Shown here: positions 34,786 through 43,844 of the stretch, in pieces
Layout: every line of letters begins with the position of its first letter
Numbering within the stretch: position 1 is the first letter of the stretch
Assembly (NCBI GenBank): GCA_965224095.1
Contig: OZ245039.1
Coordinates: 1,550,001 to 1,614,000, forward strand
Length of the DNA: 64,000 bases
Direction of reading: 5' to 3'
From: JBPEWY01 sp965224095
Lineage (GTDB): Bacteria > Bacteroidota > Bacteroidia > Flavobacteriales > Flavobacteriaceae
Program-made: the position numbers and the translations under genes
Notes under the pieces: model-generated
What the model was told of the DNA's origin: nothing
Databases searched by the model: none
The model's input: the letters and a program-made list of their open reading frames with translations, nothing else

Positions 34786-36084
34786 CTATATGCTTCTGTT
34801 TATATCAAATTGTTCCAGGTAGTCGGCAACCCTTCTTAAGAAAGAGCCTCCTAAAAAACCGTCTACCACCCTGTGATCGAAGGACAATGACAAATACATC
34901 ATGCTTCTTATAGCAATTTCATCGCCTTTTTCAGTTTCTATTACCTCGGGGCGTTTTTTAATAATTCCGAGTGCCAGTATGGCCACCTCAGGCTGATTAA
35001 TAATGGGAGTTCCCATTAAGCTTCCAAAGGTTCCCACATTTGAAATCGTGAAAGTGCTTCCTTTAATATCATCGGCAGACAGGGCATTCTCTCTGGCTTT
35101 TGTTACCAGTTCGTTAACCACTACTGCCAGTTCCTGAAGATTTTTTTGATCGGCCTTTTTTACAACAGGTACAATGAGGTTTCCCGAAGGGAGTGCCGTT
35201 GCCATTCCAATATTAATATCCTTTTTTACGATAATTTTAGTACCATCGACAGATACGTTGATCATAGGAAAATCTTCTACAGCTTTAGCCACTGCTTCAA
35301 CAAACAGGGGCGTAAACGTTAGCTTCTCCCCGTATTTTTCCATAAAAGCCTGCTTATTGGCATTGCGCCATTGTACCATTCCGGTAAGATCGGCTTCTAC
35401 ATAAGCGGTAACGTGCGGAGATGTGTGTTTGGAATACACCATATGATCGGCAATCATCTTGCGCATTCGGTCCATTTCTACAATTTCTCCGGTACCTTTA
35501 TCGAAGTGGAGCTGCGGAATTCTATAGGCCGTAGGGTCTGCCGTAGTAGCAGGCTGAACAAACTGATAAGGGCGGCCTTCCTTTATATACTGGAACACAT
35601 CGCTTTTACGCAGGCGTCCGTCTTTCCCTGTGGCAGGAATACGCGCCAATTCTTCATAGCTGATATGATGAGACTTAGCTATACTCACTACCAAAGGTGA
35701 AAAAAAAGTATTGGAATTCGCGGTAAACGCAGGGGTGTTAACTTTTAAATTTGTGTTTTTTTGCTTTTCAGGTTTCGGGATATTTACAGGTGTTTCTTCT
35801 TTTCTCTCATCAGCTCTCTCCGCTTTTTGGTTGATAGCCTCACCGTTAGTTTCAATAATAGCGATCGTCTCACCAATTTTTATAACGTCATTTGGTTTGT
35901 AGAGGAGTTCTTTTATTACACCCGATACAGTTGAAGGCACTTCCGAATCCACCTTGTCTGTAGCTACTTCAAGCAACATTTCATCTGCTTCAACATAATC
36001 TCCCACATTTTTAAACCATGTGATGATCGCCGCTTCCGTAATACTTTCACCCAATCGGGGCATTTTAAATTCTGTTTTCGACAT
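34786..36084 (-). CDS. Dihydrolipoamide acyltransferase E2 of a 2-oxoacid dehydrogenase
   Basis: A 432-aa enzyme. Lipoyl domain (about 1-77) with the modified Lys in EVATDKVDSEVPS; flexible linker (78-130); E1/E3-binding domain (about 130-170; FSPLVVSIAKSHHISYEELA); acyltransferase domain with the active-site FDHRVVDGFLGGSFL. It carries the acyl group from E1 to CoA. It is first of the E2-ilvE-E1 block. A TetR-type palindromic site lies 6 nt before its start (36091-36108). The lipoyl group is probably made by the LipB encoded at 14.2 kb. Confidence 0.95.
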   Translation of the reverse strand: MSKTEFKMPRLGESITEAAIITWFKNVGDYVEADEMLLEVATDKVDSEVPSTVSGVIKELLYKPNDVIKIGETIAIIETNGEAINQKAERADERKEETPVNIPKPEKQKNTNLKVNTPAFTANSNTFFSPLVVSIAKSHHISYEELARIPATGKDGRLRKSDVFQYIKEGRPYQFVQPATTADPTAYRIPQLHFDKGTGEIVEMDRMRKMIADHMVYSKHTSPHVTAYVEADLTGMVQWRNANKQAFMEKYGEKLTFTPLFVEAVAKAVEDFPMINVSVDGTKIIVKKDINIGMATALPSGNLIVPVVKKADQKNLQELAVVVNELVTKARENALSADDIKGSTFTISNVGTFGSLMGTPIINQPEVAILALGIIKKRPEVIETEKGDEIAIRSMMYLSLSFDHRVVDGFLGGSFLRRVADYLEQFDINRSI

Positions 36085-36090
36085 TTGATT

Positions 36091-36108
36091 AACTAATGTT
36101 CGTTAGTT
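36091..36108 (-). promoter_or_regulatory. Palindromic operator-like site before the E2 gene
   Basis: Arms AACTAA and TTAGTT, 6-nt centre. On the minus strand the 20-nt stretch ending at 36090 matches 15 of 20 positions of the palindrome in the paaE promoter. No good -7 box overlaps it. If it is an operator it would bind the TetR regulator encoded at 47733. Confidence 0.5.
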
Positions 36109-36141
36109 TAATATTTGTAAAGGACTCTTCTTTTTTATTCC

Positions 36142-36738
36142 TCAGCTTTTCATGAATTCCCGAAGTGTATCATAAAACCCTTCCTGAACCGTTCTGTTTT
36201 CCGGAATTTCTCTTAAAGGATCTGTCTCCTTCAAACTGTCATGACAATCTGCAGGCAGTTGCTGATACAACTTAGTTCCTTTTGTTTTCCAGGCAATCAT
36301 TTCATCGCTCACCTCTTTTACTATCTTAGCCGGATTTCCAACCACCAGGCTTCTTGAAGGTATTTTTGTTTCTGCTTTTACAAAAGCCATCGCTCCTATA
36401 ATACATTCCTCACCAATCCGGGCATCATCCATGATTACCGAATTCATTCCCACCAGCACATTTCTCCCAATATGTGCCCCGTGAATAACAGCTCCGTGTC
36501 CGATATGGGCACTTTCCTGCAAGGTGATTGATTTACCGGGAAACATATGAACCGTACAATTTTCCTGTACATTCACACCGTCTTCCAGGATAATCTGCCC
36601 CCAATCGCCCCGAATTGCAGCTCCCGGGCCTATATAACAGTTTTTTCCGATGATTACATTCCCTGTTACCGCAGCCAGGGGGTGCACAAAACTACTTTCG
36701 TGTACTACAGGGGTATATCCTTTAAAACTGTATATCAT
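36142..36738 (-). CDS. paaY: PaaY-like hexapeptide-repeat protein
   Basis: A 198-aa left-handed beta-helix protein of the gamma-carbonic-anhydrase/PaaY group. Hexapeptide repeats fill about 10-140, with the metal-ligand-like segments VQENCTVHMFPGKS and AHIGHGAVIHGAHIG. In other bacteria PaaY is a thioesterase that rescues CoA from blocked ring-cleavage products of the phenylacetate pathway. It starts 2 nt after the stop of the enoyl-CoA hydratase gene and is the last paa gene of the run. Confidence 0.88.
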   Translation of the reverse strand: MIYSFKGYTPVVHESSFVHPLAAVTGNVIIGKNCYIGPGAAIRGDWGQIILEDGVNVQENCTVHMFPGKSITLQESAHIGHGAVIHGAHIGRNVLVGMNSVIMDDARIGEECIIGAMAFVKAETKIPSRSLVVGNPAKIVKEVSDEMIAWKTKGTKLYQQLPADCHDSLKETDPLREIPENRTVQEGFYDTLREFMKS

Positions 36739-36739
36739 T

Positions 36740-37492
36740 CTATTTAAATCGTTTTAGAGTTTGTTTGGTAAATTCACTCAAAACCAATCTCCCGCTAATC
36801 GCTGCTCTTTCAGCTAACAATGTATCCCAGGTTTCCGTCCCCTTCCAAAACATCCTTTTCATTTCCCGCATCGCTTCCGGGTTGTATGTACACAGGTTTT
36901 CTGCAAATGCTTTTACGGCGGCATCCAGCGCTTCGGTCGTTTCAAAAACCTGGGTAAACAATCCTTTCTGTTTTGCCCATTCGGCAGGATAAAAACTATT
37001 TGCGTCAATCGCTATCTGAGACATTCCCGACAATCCCAGTTTACGTTCCACGGCCGGTCCGACCACAAAAGGGCCTATTCCCACATTTAATTCGCTCAAT
37101 TTGATAGCTGCATACTGAGTTGCCATACAATAATCGGTAGCCGATGCCAGGCCTACTCCTCCTCCTACGGTTTTTCCCTGTATACGTCCAATAATAAATT
37201 TGGGACATTTCCGCATCGCATTAATGACATTGGCAAAACCGGAAAAAAACACGCTTCCTGTTTCCGGGTCGTCGATATTGATTAATTCCTTAAAGCTGGC
37301 TCCGGCACAAAAGGTGCGATTTCCTCCGCTTTTAAGAACAATTACTTTAATATCGTCATTCACTCCCGCTTTGGTAATAGTTTCGGCCAACAATGCCAGA
37401 ATATCTCCCGGTAATGAATTATGCGCCGGATGAAAAAACTCGATATATCCCACCTGGTTTTCTATATGTTGCTTTACGTATGGATCACTCAT
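36740..37492 (-). CDS. Enoyl-CoA hydratase/isomerase, PaaF-like
   Basis: A 250-aa crotonase-fold protein. Oxyanion-hole segments KSGGNRTFCAGASFKELI and IQGKTVGGGVGLASATDYCM are clear. By position in the paa run it most likely hydrates 2,3-dehydroadipyl-CoA (PaaF role), but the crotonase family is broad. paaG is separately encoded at 43.0 kb. It starts 54 nt after paaZ and overlaps nothing; paaY follows after 1 nt. Confidence 0.82.
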   Translation of the reverse strand: MSDPYVKQHIENQVGYIEFFHPAHNSLPGDILALLAETITKAGVNDDIKVIVLKSGGNRTFCAGASFKELINIDDPETGSVFFSGFANVINAMRKCPKFIIGRIQGKTVGGGVGLASATDYCMATQYAAIKLSELNVGIGPFVVGPAVERKLGLSGMSQIAIDANSFYPAEWAKQKGLFTQVFETTEALDAAVKAFAENLCTYNPEAMREMKRMFWKGTETWDTLLAERAAISGRLVLSEFTKQTLKRFK

Positions 37493-37546
37493 GTTTTATT
37501 CAGTACAAATTATTCGGATTTCTATTTGTTTATGTAAGTTCAAATA

Positions 37547-40045
37547 CTATATCAGTTCAAATTGTTCAAAGTGATGGTTTAAATGCTTTCGTTCCAGCAG
37601 GTACCATTCATATCGGTTTAGTTCACCGAAAACCACATTTTTGGTACGGGCTTCAGGATTATTATTAAAATACTCCAGATATGCCTCTCTGGCTTCCCAC
37701 ATTTGTTCTTTGGCTTTGTTTAAATCAGCGTGTTTGTGTTTTTCTATTTCCGATTTTTCCGCCAGGGGAAAATCGTACTCACGCGGCATTTTTTTATAAT
37801 TGTATAAAGTAGCATGTACTTTCTCCAATATTTTCTCCGGGGTCTCGATATCGAAATCCTGAATTTCACCGGCTGCTATTTTATATGTATACTCCAAATG
37901 CTCTACCATTGCCTGAGGGCTTAGATTTCCCCATACGGGTTTGGTATCTTCATTGAGTTTTTCCAAACATTGCCTGATTTTATTTTCGGTCATTTCAACA
38001 AGGGTGGTTTGCTTTTTCTGAACCATAGTTAATACGGTGGCAACGGCTACTAATTCATCGGCTGCATCAAACACCTCCACCTGCCATTTTACAATTCCGC
38101 TGGGGTGTTCTGTTCCCCTTACGTCCCTGTCTATTTTTTGCTTACAGGTTAATCGCACATAAATAGTATCGTTGTGATACAGGGGCCTTAAGAACCTGCA
38201 TTCTTCCAGTCCGTAATTGGCCGATACAGGCCCTTTATTAGGGTATACAAATAATCCTGCTGCTGCTGAAACAATAAAATAACCATGAGCCGTCCTTTTT
38301 TCAAAAATGCTCCCGTCGAGTGAGGTAATATCGGTATGGGCATAAAAATGATCCCAGGTTACATTGGCAAAATTAATAATATCGGTGTCTGTAATGGTTC
38401 GCTTGTGGGTTTTTAAAGACATTCCCGGTTCAATATCTTCCCAATGATATTTAAACGGGTGCTTTAATGCTTCTGTATAAGCTCCGCCCTGCTGGTAAAT
38501 TCCCGTTATTTCGGTTAGCGTTGTCGGTGTTCCTTGCACGGCCGTTCGCTGCAGGTAATGCTTTACGCCCCGCATTCCGCCCATTTCTTCGCCCCCTCCT
38601 GCTCTACCGGGTCCTCCGTGAACCAATGTTGGCAATGGCGATCCATGACCCGTACTCTCCTTGGCATTTTCCCGGTTTAATACCAGAATACGTCCGTGAT
38701 GGCTTGCCGCTCCCACTACGTATGCCTTGGCTATTTTGTCATCGAAGGTAGCTATGGAAGAAACCAAAGACCCTTTACCCATTCTGGCCAGTTCAATAGC
38801 TTCATTCAGGTCTTTATAGGGCATTAATGTACTTACCGGACCAAAGGCCTCGGTTTCATGTACTTTTATATTTTTAAAAGGATGGTCTTCCCGAAGCAGA
38901 ATAGGGCTGATAAATGCTCCTTTTTCAGCATCGGCTCCGATAATTTCCACACTATCGGTATTTCCATAAACCAATTGTGCTGTCCGGGCTATTTCCCTGA
39001 CCCTGTTTACAACTTCCTTTTGTTGTTCCTTACTTACCAGCGATCCCATACGTACTTCTTTTAACCTGGGGTCTCCTATGGTTATTTTATCCAGCTCTTT
39101 TCCCAAAGCTATCTGAACGTCTTCCATAAGTTTTTCGGGAACAATGATACGTCGTATCGCTGTACACTTTTGCCCGCATTTAACCGTCATTTCTCTCCTC
39201 ACTTCTTTGATAAAAAGATTAAACTCAGGTGTGCCTGGCACAGCATCCTCGCCTAAAACCGATGCATTTAAAGAATCTGCTTCCATAGTAAAGGGAACGG
39301 CTTCCTGGATGATGCGGGGATGTGCTTTTAGTATACGTCCCGTACTGGCCGATCCGGTAAATGTTACCACATCCTGCGATTCCACAGTATCCAAAATAGT
39401 TTTGGTAAGTCCGCTTAACAATTGTAAAGCTCCTTCCGGAAGTATCCCGGATTTTATGATTTCCCTTACTACTGCCTCCGTTAAAAAAGCGGTTTGAGGT
39501 GCCGGAAGTACCACGGCCGGAACACCCGCCATCCAGTTAACGGCACATTTCTCCAGCATTCCCCACACCGGAAAATTAAAAGCATTAATATGCACGGCCA
39601 CCCCCTTTTTAGGCACCATAATATGATGTGCCATAAAGCGTCCGCCCCGGGAAAGATCTACGGGCTCTCCCTCTACGTGATAAGGCTGATTGGGAAATAA
39701 TTTTCGAAGGGAAGCATTGGCGAATAAATTTCCAAAACCACCTTCTATGTCAATCCAACTATCAATTTTAGTTGCTCCCGTTCTGTAACTTAATTCATAA
39801 AATGCCTCTTTTCTTTTGGTGAGGTACAAGGCAAGTTTTTTAAGCATATTTCCCCGTTCCTGAAAAGTCATTTCGTGGAGTATTTTTCCTCCCCGGGTAC
39901 GGCCGTATTCGAGGGCTGCCGGAACGTCCAAACCATCGGTGGTTGAAACACCAATAAGATCTCCCGTTACAGCGTCATGCATGGGAAGGCCTTCTCCCGA
40001 TCCTTTTACCCATGCTCCGTTAATATAACTTTCTAAAATACTCAT
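37547..40045 (-). CDS. paaZ: PaaZ bifunctional ring-opening enzyme with extra DinB/DUF1569-like C-terminus
   Basis: An 832-aa protein. An aldehyde dehydrogenase domain (about 1-500) shows the cofactor/active-site segments TFTGSASTGRILKAHPR and MTVKCGQKCTAIRRI with the catalytic Cys. A MaoC-type hydratase domain (about 515-680) includes WDHFYAHTDITSL and FEKRTAHGYFIVSA. Together they open the oxepin ring of the phenylacetate pathway and oxidise the aldehyde. Beyond the family's usual 681 aa there are 148 residues (685-832) resembling a DinB/DUF1569 domain, with NLSPQAMVEHLEYTY and ERKHLNHHFEQF. These put His residues at 716, 821, 824 and 825. Confidence 0.94.
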   Translation of the reverse strand: MSILESYINGAWVKGSGEGLPMHDAVTGDLIGVSTTDGLDVPAALEYGRTRGGKILHEMTFQERGNMLKKLALYLTKRKEAFYELSYRTGATKIDSWIDIEGGFGNLFANASLRKLFPNQPYHVEGEPVDLSRGGRFMAHHIMVPKKGVAVHINAFNFPVWGMLEKCAVNWMAGVPAVVLPAPQTAFLTEAVVREIIKSGILPEGALQLLSGLTKTILDTVESQDVVTFTGSASTGRILKAHPRIIQEAVPFTMEADSLNASVLGEDAVPGTPEFNLFIKEVRREMTVKCGQKCTAIRRIIVPEKLMEDVQIALGKELDKITIGDPRLKEVRMGSLVSKEQQKEVVNRVREIARTAQLVYGNTDSVEIIGADAEKGAFISPILLREDHPFKNIKVHETEAFGPVSTLMPYKDLNEAIELARMGKGSLVSSIATFDDKIAKAYVVGAASHHGRILVLNRENAKESTGHGSPLPTLVHGGPGRAGGGEEMGGMRGVKHYLQRTAVQGTPTTLTEITGIYQQGGAYTEALKHPFKYHWEDIEPGMSLKTHKRTITDTDIINFANVTWDHFYAHTDITSLDGSIFEKRTAHGYFIVSAAAGLFVYPNKGPVSANYGLEECRFLRPLYHNDTIYVRLTCKQKIDRDVRGTEHPSGIVKWQVEVFDAADELVAVATVLTMVQKKQTTLVEMTENKIRQCLEKLNEDTKPVWGNLSPQAMVEHLEYTYKIAAGEIQDFDIETPEKILEKVHATLYNYKKMPREYDFPLAEKSEIEKHKHADLNKAKEQMWEAREAYLEYFNNNPEARTKNVVFGELNRYEWYLLERKHLNHHFEQFELI

Positions 40046-40087
40046 CTGTTTTTCTTGTTTAGATACTGTGTTCGTATATAAGGCTTT

Positions 40088-41299
40088 TTAGGTCTTTTCA
40101 ATGATCATTGCATATCCCTGACCAACACCGATACACATAGTAATCAATGCGTATTTTTTATTTCGTTCCTGCAATTCCAGAGCTGCCGAATAAGCTATGC
40201 GTGCTCCGGTAACACCCAAAGGGTGTCCGATAGCAATTGCTCCACCGTTTGGATTGAGTCTGGGATCGTCATCCTTCAATCCCCAAGCCCTAATACAAGC
40301 CAGTGCCTGTGCGGCAAAGGCTTCGTTAAGTTCTATAATATCCATATCGTCCATATGCAAACCGGCCTTAGCCAATGCCCTATTGGAAGCTTCCACAGGG
40401 CCAATCCCCATAATTCTGGGTTCTACCCCAACTACCGCCGAACTTACAATACGGGCCAATGGCCTTAATCCATATTGTTTTACAGCATCTCCGGAAGCAA
40501 TAATCGTAGCCGCTGCACCATCGTTTAATCCGGACGAATTCCCTGCTGTGACACTTCCGCCTTCTGCTTTAAAAGCAGGGCGAAGTTTAGCGAGTACTTC
40601 TCTGGTTGTATCGGGTTTTACAAACTCATCGCTTGAAAATAAAACCGGTGCTTTTTTTCGTTGCGGAATTTCAACCGTTATAATTTCTTTACCCAAACGA
40701 CCATTTTCCTGTGCTTTGAAGGCTTTCATCTGACTCCAATAGGCAAAGGCATCCTGGTCTTCTCTCGAAATATTATATTTTTCCACCAGGTTTTCTGCGG
40801 TATTTCCCATACCATCGGTTCCGTACAATTCATGCATTTTAGGGTTAATAAAACGCCACCCAAAACTGGAGTCGTACATTTTAGAATCTGTTCCAAAAGC
40901 CTTGGAGGGTTTTGCCACTACATAAGGCCCTCGTGTCATATGCTCCACGCCCCCGGAAATAAATAGATCTCCGTCTCCTGCTTTGATTGCCCTGTTGGCA
41001 TGAATAATCGCTGATAATCCTGATGCGCACAAACGATTTACCGTTTCCCCGGGCACCGTAAACGGAAGTCCGGCCAACAAAAGTGCCATACGAGCTACAT
41101 TTCTATTATCCTCTCCCGCCTGATTGGCACACCCCATAATAACATCTTGATAGGCATCTTTGGGAATATTCGGGTTTCGGGCTACCACTTCCTTAATTAC
41201 CAGAGCAGCCAGATCATCGGTACGAACCGCAGACAGGGTTCCCTGATATTTTCCGATCGGAGTTCTTACTCCGTCAATAATATATGCTTCTTTTGTCAT
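40088..41299 (-). CDS. paaJ: 3-oxoadipyl-CoA/3-oxo-5,6-dehydrosuberyl-CoA thiolase
   Basis: A 403-aa thiolase of the acetyl-CoA acyltransferase family. The acylated Cys is in VNRLCASGLSAIIHAN, the His in GGAIAIGHPLGVTGARI and the second Cys in TMCIGVGQG. In the phenylacetate pathway PaaJ cleaves the two beta-keto intermediates to acetyl-CoA and succinyl-CoA. The ATG at 41299 is chosen; one five codons earlier adds residues before the conserved IIDGVRTPIGKY. It lies between paaI (97 nt upstream) and paaZ (42 nt downstream). Confidence 0.94.
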   Translation of the reverse strand: MTKEAYIIDGVRTPIGKYQGTLSAVRTDDLAALVIKEVVARNPNIPKDAYQDVIMGCANQAGEDNRNVARMALLLAGLPFTVPGETVNRLCASGLSAIIHANRAIKAGDGDLFISGGVEHMTRGPYVVAKPSKAFGTDSKMYDSSFGWRFINPKMHELYGTDGMGNTAENLVEKYNISREDQDAFAYWSQMKAFKAQENGRLGKEIITVEIPQRKKAPVLFSSDEFVKPDTTREVLAKLRPAFKAEGGSVTAGNSSGLNDGAAATIIASGDAVKQYGLRPLARIVSSAVVGVEPRIMGIGPVEASNRALAKAGLHMDDMDIIELNEAFAAQALACIRAWGLKDDDPRLNPNGGAIAIGHPLGVTGARIAYSAALELQERNKKYALITMCIGVGQGYAMIIEKT

Positions 41300-41396
41300 A
41301 TAAAACATCCTCATTAAAGTATCAAAATCAATCCGCTACAGCGAGGCTGTTATTTACGGTTGCCGTATTTTGCTACAGTTTATCACTACTATTTTA

Positions 41397-41801
41397 CTAT
41401 TCCCAAACTTTATTTGTTCTGTATACTACTCCCTTGAAAAGAGCCACTATAGCGCCTTCTTTCCTGATCTCCACCCGATAAAAGCCAATTTTATTTTTTA
41501 CTGACTCCTCACTGGCTGTCGCTGTAATTTTATCACCTTCAAATAATTTCTCTGTATGATTGATAGAGGTTTCTATAGATACCGATTGTTTCCCTCTTGA
41601 ATTACAGGCAAATGCAAGAGCACTATCCGCCAGGCTATAGGTAATTCCGCCATGCGCCATTCCAAATCCGTTAAGCATTTCCTTTCTGACAACCATCGAC
41701 AGTTTACAATAACCTTCTCCAACTTCCGCAACATCTATCCCCAGCCATTGACTAAAGGCATCATGCGTATACATTTTTTCAACAATTGCTTCCGGTTTCA
41801 T
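41397..41801 (-). CDS. paaI: Hydroxyphenylacetyl-CoA thioesterase
   Basis: A 134-aa hotdog-fold thioesterase. The family motif GFGMAHGGITYSLADSALAFA holds the conserved catalytic segment, and INHTEKLFEGDKITATA follows. PaaI hydrolyses CoA esters that would otherwise block the pathway. The ATG at 41801 lies 1 nt after the paaH stop; a longer in-frame reading would run through paaH and has no family match. Confidence 0.92.
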   Translation of the reverse strand: MKPEAIVEKMYTHDAFSQWLGIDVAEVGEGYCKLSMVVRKEMLNGFGMAHGGITYSLADSALAFACNSRGKQSVSIETSINHTEKLFEGDKITATASEESVKNKIGFYRVEIRKEGAIVALFKGVVYRTNKVWE

Positions 41802-41802
41802 T

Positions 41803-42975
41803 TTATTCAAAGAATTTCTTTCCTGTTCTTTCCATTTTCCGCAACAACGGGCTGCATCGATAACGATCTTCTCTGTACTCCTCATACAGTACATCCATCT
41901 GCTCAACACACCATGAAATACTTTTTTCATCGGCCCAGGCCAACAATCCCTTAGGATAATTTACGCCTTTTGTCATCGCATTGTCAATATCCGTAGCCGA
42001 CGCAATATTCAAAAACAAAGCATCGGCCGCTTCGTTGATAAGCATGGCCAGTACCCGATTAAATATTTTGTTTTGCAATGACTTTTCCAGATTGATTATA
42101 TCCGGTTTATTTTCAATACTTCCTCCCTCCTTGTAATCGTAATATCCTTTTCCGGTTTTCCGCCCCAAATAACCCGCTTCCGACAATCTTTTCTGTGTAA
42201 AAGAAGGCTTATAACGGGGGTCAAAGTAAAAGGCTTTAAAAACGGTTTCCGTAACGGTATAATTCACATCATTCCCAATAAAATCCATCAATTCGAAGGG
42301 TCCCATTTTAAATCCGCCCAGAGTTTTCATAACGTAATCAATGGTGGCAAAATCGGCAATACCTTCTTCATAAATACGGAGCGCTTCTCCATAAAAAGGT
42401 CGTGCCACCCTGTTTACAATAAATCCCGGGGTATCTTTTGCTACTGCCACAATTTTCCCCCAATCGGAAATAACTTTAGTCGTTGTATTTAACACATCCG
42501 GCATGGTTTGAATTGCCGGAATTACTTCGACCAATCGCATCAGAGGTGCCGGATTAAAAAAGTGAATCCCAATACATCGTTCGGGTTTTTGGAGTGCCGA
42601 TGCGATGGAAGCAATAGAAAGTGAAGACGTATTAGAAGCGATGATAGTGTTTTCGGAAACATAATTTTCCAATTCGGAAAACAGCTTTTGTTTAATTTCC
42701 AGATTCTCTACAATAGCCTCAATGGTAAGTTCTGAATCGGCCAGTTCTTCCAGGGAAGCCACATATGTTATATTACTTTGGATCTTCTCTTTTTGGGCGA
42801 CTTCTATCCTTCCCTTTTCTACAAGGCGGGATAAAATTTTATCCAGGGAAGTTTTACTCTTTTCCAGTGCCACGGAGTTTGCATCAAACAATTTTACCTT
42901 GCAATCTGCCGTAGCTGCCACCTGAGCGATCCCGCTTCCCATGGTTCCGGAACCTATAATTCCAACTTTTAACAT
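41803..42975 (-). CDS. paaH: 3-hydroxyacyl-CoA dehydrogenase, PaaH-like
   Basis: A 390-aa NAD-dependent enzyme. The Rossmann motif GIIGSGTMGSGIAQVAATAD leads; IEAIVENLEIKQKLF, NTSSLSIASIASAL and IHFFNPAPLMRLVE hold the catalytic part; and VNRVARPFYGEALRIYEEGI is in the C-terminal helical domain. It oxidises 3-hydroxyadipyl-CoA to 3-oxoadipyl-CoA. The ATG at 42975 puts the glycine-rich loop near the N-terminus; an ATG six codons earlier is also in frame. A palindrome (42988-42999) lies 13 nt upstream. Confidence 0.92.
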   Translation of the reverse strand: MLKVGIIGSGTMGSGIAQVAATADCKVKLFDANSVALEKSKTSLDKILSRLVEKGRIEVAQKEKIQSNITYVASLEELADSELTIEAIVENLEIKQKLFSELENYVSENTIIASNTSSLSIASIASALQKPERCIGIHFFNPAPLMRLVEVIPAIQTMPDVLNTTTKVISDWGKIVAVAKDTPGFIVNRVARPFYGEALRIYEEGIADFATIDYVMKTLGGFKMGPFELMDFIGNDVNYTVTETVFKAFYFDPRYKPSFTQKRLSEAGYLGRKTGKGYYDYKEGGSIENKPDIINLEKSLQNKIFNRVLAMLINEAADALFLNIASATDIDNAMTKGVNYPKGLLAWADEKSISWCVEQMDVLYEEYREDRYRCSPLLRKMERTGKKFFE

Positions 42976-42987
42976 CTTTAATAAGAT

Positions 42988-42999
42988 TAACAATTGTTA
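42988..42999 (-). promoter_or_regulatory. Operator-like palindrome before paaH
   Basis: Perfect 12-bp palindrome TAACAATTGTTA between paaG and paaH. It equals the centre of the 20-bp palindrome at the paaE promoter. Whether the TetR regulator binds here is an inference, and no -7/-33 pair overlaps it. Confidence 0.4.
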
Positions 43000-43001
43000 T
43001 T

Positions 43002-43784
43002 TCACTTCCCTTTAAAATCCGGTTTGCGTTTTTCTATAAAAGCTGCGACTCCTTCAGCATAGTCTTCACTACCGGCAGCTTCAATCTGGTATTTTGATTC
43101 CAATGCCAATTGCGATACCAGATCGTTGGTCATTGAGGCATTAAAAGCTTTTTTAATCATTCCAAGGGCTTTGGTAGGCATGGCTGCCATTTTAGTGGCT
43201 ATGGCGTCTACTTCGGTCAGGAAATCATCGGTAGATACATATTTATAAATCATCCCCAGGCGTTCGGCTTCTTTCGCATTTACTTTTTCGCCCAGCATTG
43301 CCAAAGCAGAGGCTTTTTGAAAACCAATGAGTCTCGGAAGAAAAAATGTTCCTCCGCTATCGGGAATCAATCCTATTTTACTGAATGCCTGAATAAAGGT
43401 TGCACTTTCATCAGCTATAACAATATCGCATGCCAGTGCAATATTGGCTCCGGCACCTGCCGCTACTCCGTTAACGGCTGCAATTACAGGCTTTTCAATG
43501 GTTCTGATACGCTCGATAATAGGGTTATAATGTTCTTCCAAAATCCGTTTAAAACCGGGATTCAGATCCGGTGATGTTACTTCTTTTAAATCCTGGCCGG
43601 CACAAAAGGCTTTTCCGTTTCCTGTAAGTACCAGGGCTCTAATTTCGGAATTCGATTTGCACATATCCAATACGCTGATAAGCTCCAGCGCCATTTCCCG
43701 GTTAAAGCTATTAAATACTTCCGGGCGATTTAATGCAATAAATGCAATATGATTTTCAATCTGTAATTGAATGGTGTTGCTCAT
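43002..43784 (-). CDS. paaG: 1,2-epoxyphenylacetyl-CoA isomerase
   Basis: A 260-aa crotonase-fold protein, matching E. coli PaaG in length. The oxyanion-hole motifs LVLTGNGKAFCAGQDLKEV and AAVNGVAAGAGANIALACD are clear, followed by AFSKIGLIPDSGGTFFLPRL. It converts ring-1,2-epoxyphenylacetyl-CoA to the oxepin form. It starts 60 nt after paaD and is followed by paaH. Confidence 0.93.
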   Translation of the reverse strand: MSNTIQLQIENHIAFIALNRPEVFNSFNREMALELISVLDMCKSNSEIRALVLTGNGKAFCAGQDLKEVTSPDLNPGFKRILEEHYNPIIERIRTIEKPVIAAVNGVAAGAGANIALACDIVIADESATFIQAFSKIGLIPDSGGTFFLPRLIGFQKASALAMLGEKVNAKEAERLGMIYKYVSTDDFLTEVDAIATKMAAMPTKALGMIKKAFNASMTNDLVSQLALESKYQIEAAGSEDYAEGVAAFIEKRKPDFKGK

Positions 43785-43844
43785 ACCTTCTATTACTTAA
43801 TATTTTAATTCAAGAACAGGCCCTTTTCCAGATGTAAAGGGCTC

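Noticed and set aside
40197..40733. 178-codon frame opposite paaJ
   Set aside because: It is the complement of a well-supported thiolase gene and has no family features.
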